This document shows, one piece after another, positions 62,973 to 64,000 of a stretch of 64,000 nt of DNA (position 1 is the first letter of the stretch; each line of letters starts with the position of its first letter). The DNA is from Rheinheimera pacifica (lineage in GTDB: Bacteria > Pseudomonadota > Gammaproteobacteria > Enterobacterales > Alteromonadaceae): the NCBI RefSeq assembly GCF_900108485.1, contig NZ_FNXF01000017.1:1-64000 (forward strand), written 5' to 3'. Position numbers and translations under genes: made by a program. Below the pieces are notes generated by a model. That model searched no databases. It had not been told where the DNA came from and was given only the letters and a program-made list of their open reading frames with translations.

Positions 62973-64000
62973 ATGAATAAGAAATTGTCATTGCTTGGCG
63001 CAGCTGTTGCTGCCAGTCTGTTGTTGACAACGCCACCACCGGCAGATGCCAGGATACCGCTGTTCTCATCAGAGCAGGAAATGCCTACTCTGGCGCCGAT
63101 GCTCGAACAGGCAACACCGGCAGTGGTACATATTTCGGTTGAAGGCAGCCGCGAGGTACGCCAGCGTTTACCTGAAGCTTTCCGTTATTTCTTCGGCCAG
63201 CGCGGCCAGGGAGAGTACCGTGAAGAGCGGCCTTTTAAAGGCCTGGGGTCAGGTGTGGTGATTGATGCCGACAAAGGTTATATCGTTACCAATAACCACG
63301 TTATTCAGGATGCTAAAGACATTGAAGTACGGTTAAAAGATGGCCGCACTTTTAAAGCTAAAAAACTCGGCGCTGATCCGGAAAGCGATATCGCCTTGCT
63401 ACAGATTGAAGCGAAAAAGCTGGTGCAAATTCCGCTGGCCGACTCAGACAAAACCCGGGTGGGCGATTTTGCTATTGCCATTGGCAATCCTTTTGGCCTG
63501 GAGCAAACCGTTACCTCTGGTATTATTAGTGCGCTGGGCCGTGGCGGCCTCGGTATTGAAGGCCTGGAAGATTTTATCCAAACCGATGCGGCGATTAACA
63601 GCGGTAATTCTGGTGGCGCTTTGGTAAACCTGCGCGGCGAGTTAATTGGTATCAACACGGCTATTCTGGGGCCAAACGGCGGCAATATTGGCATTGGTTT
63701 TGCCATTCCGGCCAATATGATGAAAAACCTGGTTGATCAAATTATTGAACATGGTGAAATTCGTCGTGGCAGCTTAGGGATCCGTGGTGGTGACGTAAAT
63801 GCCGAACTGACAGAAGCGATGAACTTAAGTGTTAGCCGTGGTGCTTTTGTTAACGAAGTTCTGCCCGATAGTGCGGCGGAAAAAGCCGGTTTAAAATCCG
63901 GCGATGTGATTGTCAGCATGAATGGCAACAGGATCAGCTCCTTTTTGGAACTGCGCGCGAAAGTGGGCACGCTGGGCGCTGGCCGGGAAGCTAAACTTGG
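62973..64000 (+). CDS. degQ: DegQ/DegP-like periplasmic serine protease, 3' end beyond the window
   Basis: The first 342 residues of an HtrA-family protease that degrades and refolds misfolded envelope proteins. Signal peptide (LSLLGAAVAASLLLTTPPPADA); protease domain with His109 in TNNHV, Asp139 in ESDIALL and Ser213 in INSGNSGGALVNL; a first PDZ domain starts near residue 258 (GSLGIRGGDVNAELTEAMNL). The LA loop is short, as in DegQ rather than DegP. ATG 62973 has AAAGGAG upstream. No stop occurs before the window ends, so the remainder of PDZ1 and PDZ2 lies outside. Downstream of zapG, as in E. coli (yhcB-degQ). Confidence 0.95.
   Translation, partial: MNKKLSLLGAAVAASLLLTTPPPADARIPLFSSEQEMPTLAPMLEQATPAVVHISVEGSREVRQRLPEAFRYFFGQRGQGEYREERPFKGLGSGVVIDADKGYIVTNNHVIQDAKDIEVRLKDGRTFKAKKLGADPESDIALLQIEAKKLVQIPLADSDKTRVGDFAIAIGNPFGLEQTVTSGIISALGRGGLGIEGLEDFIQTDAAINSGNSGGALVNLRGELIGINTAILGPNGGNIGIGFAIPANMMKNLVDQIIEHGEIRRGSLGIRGGDVNAELTEAMNLSVSRGAFVNEVLPDSAAEKAGLKSGDVIVSMNGNRISSFLELRAKVGTLGAGREAKL

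Overview
The window reads as chromosome from a gammaproteobacterium of the Alteromonadales/Chromatiales type, most like Rheinheimera or Arsukibacterium. This is judged from protein character and gene order, not from a database search. The order rapA-rluA-(...)-djlA-lptD-surA-pdxA-rsmA-apaG-apaH-(...)-folA matches the Escherichia coli block, as do the divergent pairs mdh/argR and ilvC/ilvY. rplM-rpsI-petABC-sspAB and rplU-rpmA-obgE are also standard gammaproteobacterial clusters. Apart from one IS4-family element at the left edge, nothing looks like a prophage, plasmid or CRISPR region, and no tRNA or rRNA gene was seen.

Layout. 1-3.05 kb: a complete IS4 element, then a repeat-rich accessory stretch carrying tpm and a GNAT acetyltransferase. 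3.06-11.8 kb (mostly minus strand): a FAN1-like VRR-NUC nuclease fused to a DnaQ-type exonuclease, a Na+/Ca2+ exchanger, an RND pump with its adaptor, and an MtfA-like peptidase. 11.9-28.2 kb: TerB protein, a secreted binding-protein/Cache fusion, a NatAB-like ABC exporter, a PlpD-like patatin/beta-barrel protein, a GGDEF-EAL enzyme, a hydroxyacid dehydrogenase, a TPR protein with a degenerate GGDEF-like tail, a pseudouridine synthase, a surface-protein/transglutaminase pair and a membrane sensor-like protein.

28.2-46.7 kb: PIN-PhoH ATPase, then the conserved rapA-to-folA block (transcription recycling, LPS assembly, outer-membrane chaperone, B6 synthesis, 16S rRNA methylation, Ap4A hydrolysis, folate). 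An OmpA-like protein plus two secreted proteins sit between rluA and djlA; a chemoreceptor and a DUF3718 protein sit between apaH and folA. 46.7-57.3 kb: obgE-rpmA-rplU, ispB, mdh/argR, a divergent Dyp-type peroxidase, an intergenic CsrB-like regulatory RNA, mgsA, ilvC/ilvY, sspAB. 57.3-64 kb: petABC (cytochrome bc1), rpsI-rplM, zapE, zapG (yhcB) and a degQ-like protease running off the right edge.

The most noteworthy items are the CsrB-like RNA at about 52629-52965 (some 18 GGA motifs, several in perfect hairpin loops), the nuclease-exonuclease fusion, a Dyp peroxidase with altered active-site motifs behind a perfect 20-bp palindrome, the binding-protein/Cache fusion without an output domain, and a GlyGly-CTERM-like protein abutting a secreted transglutaminase. 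No wholly new multi-gene system was convincingly identified.
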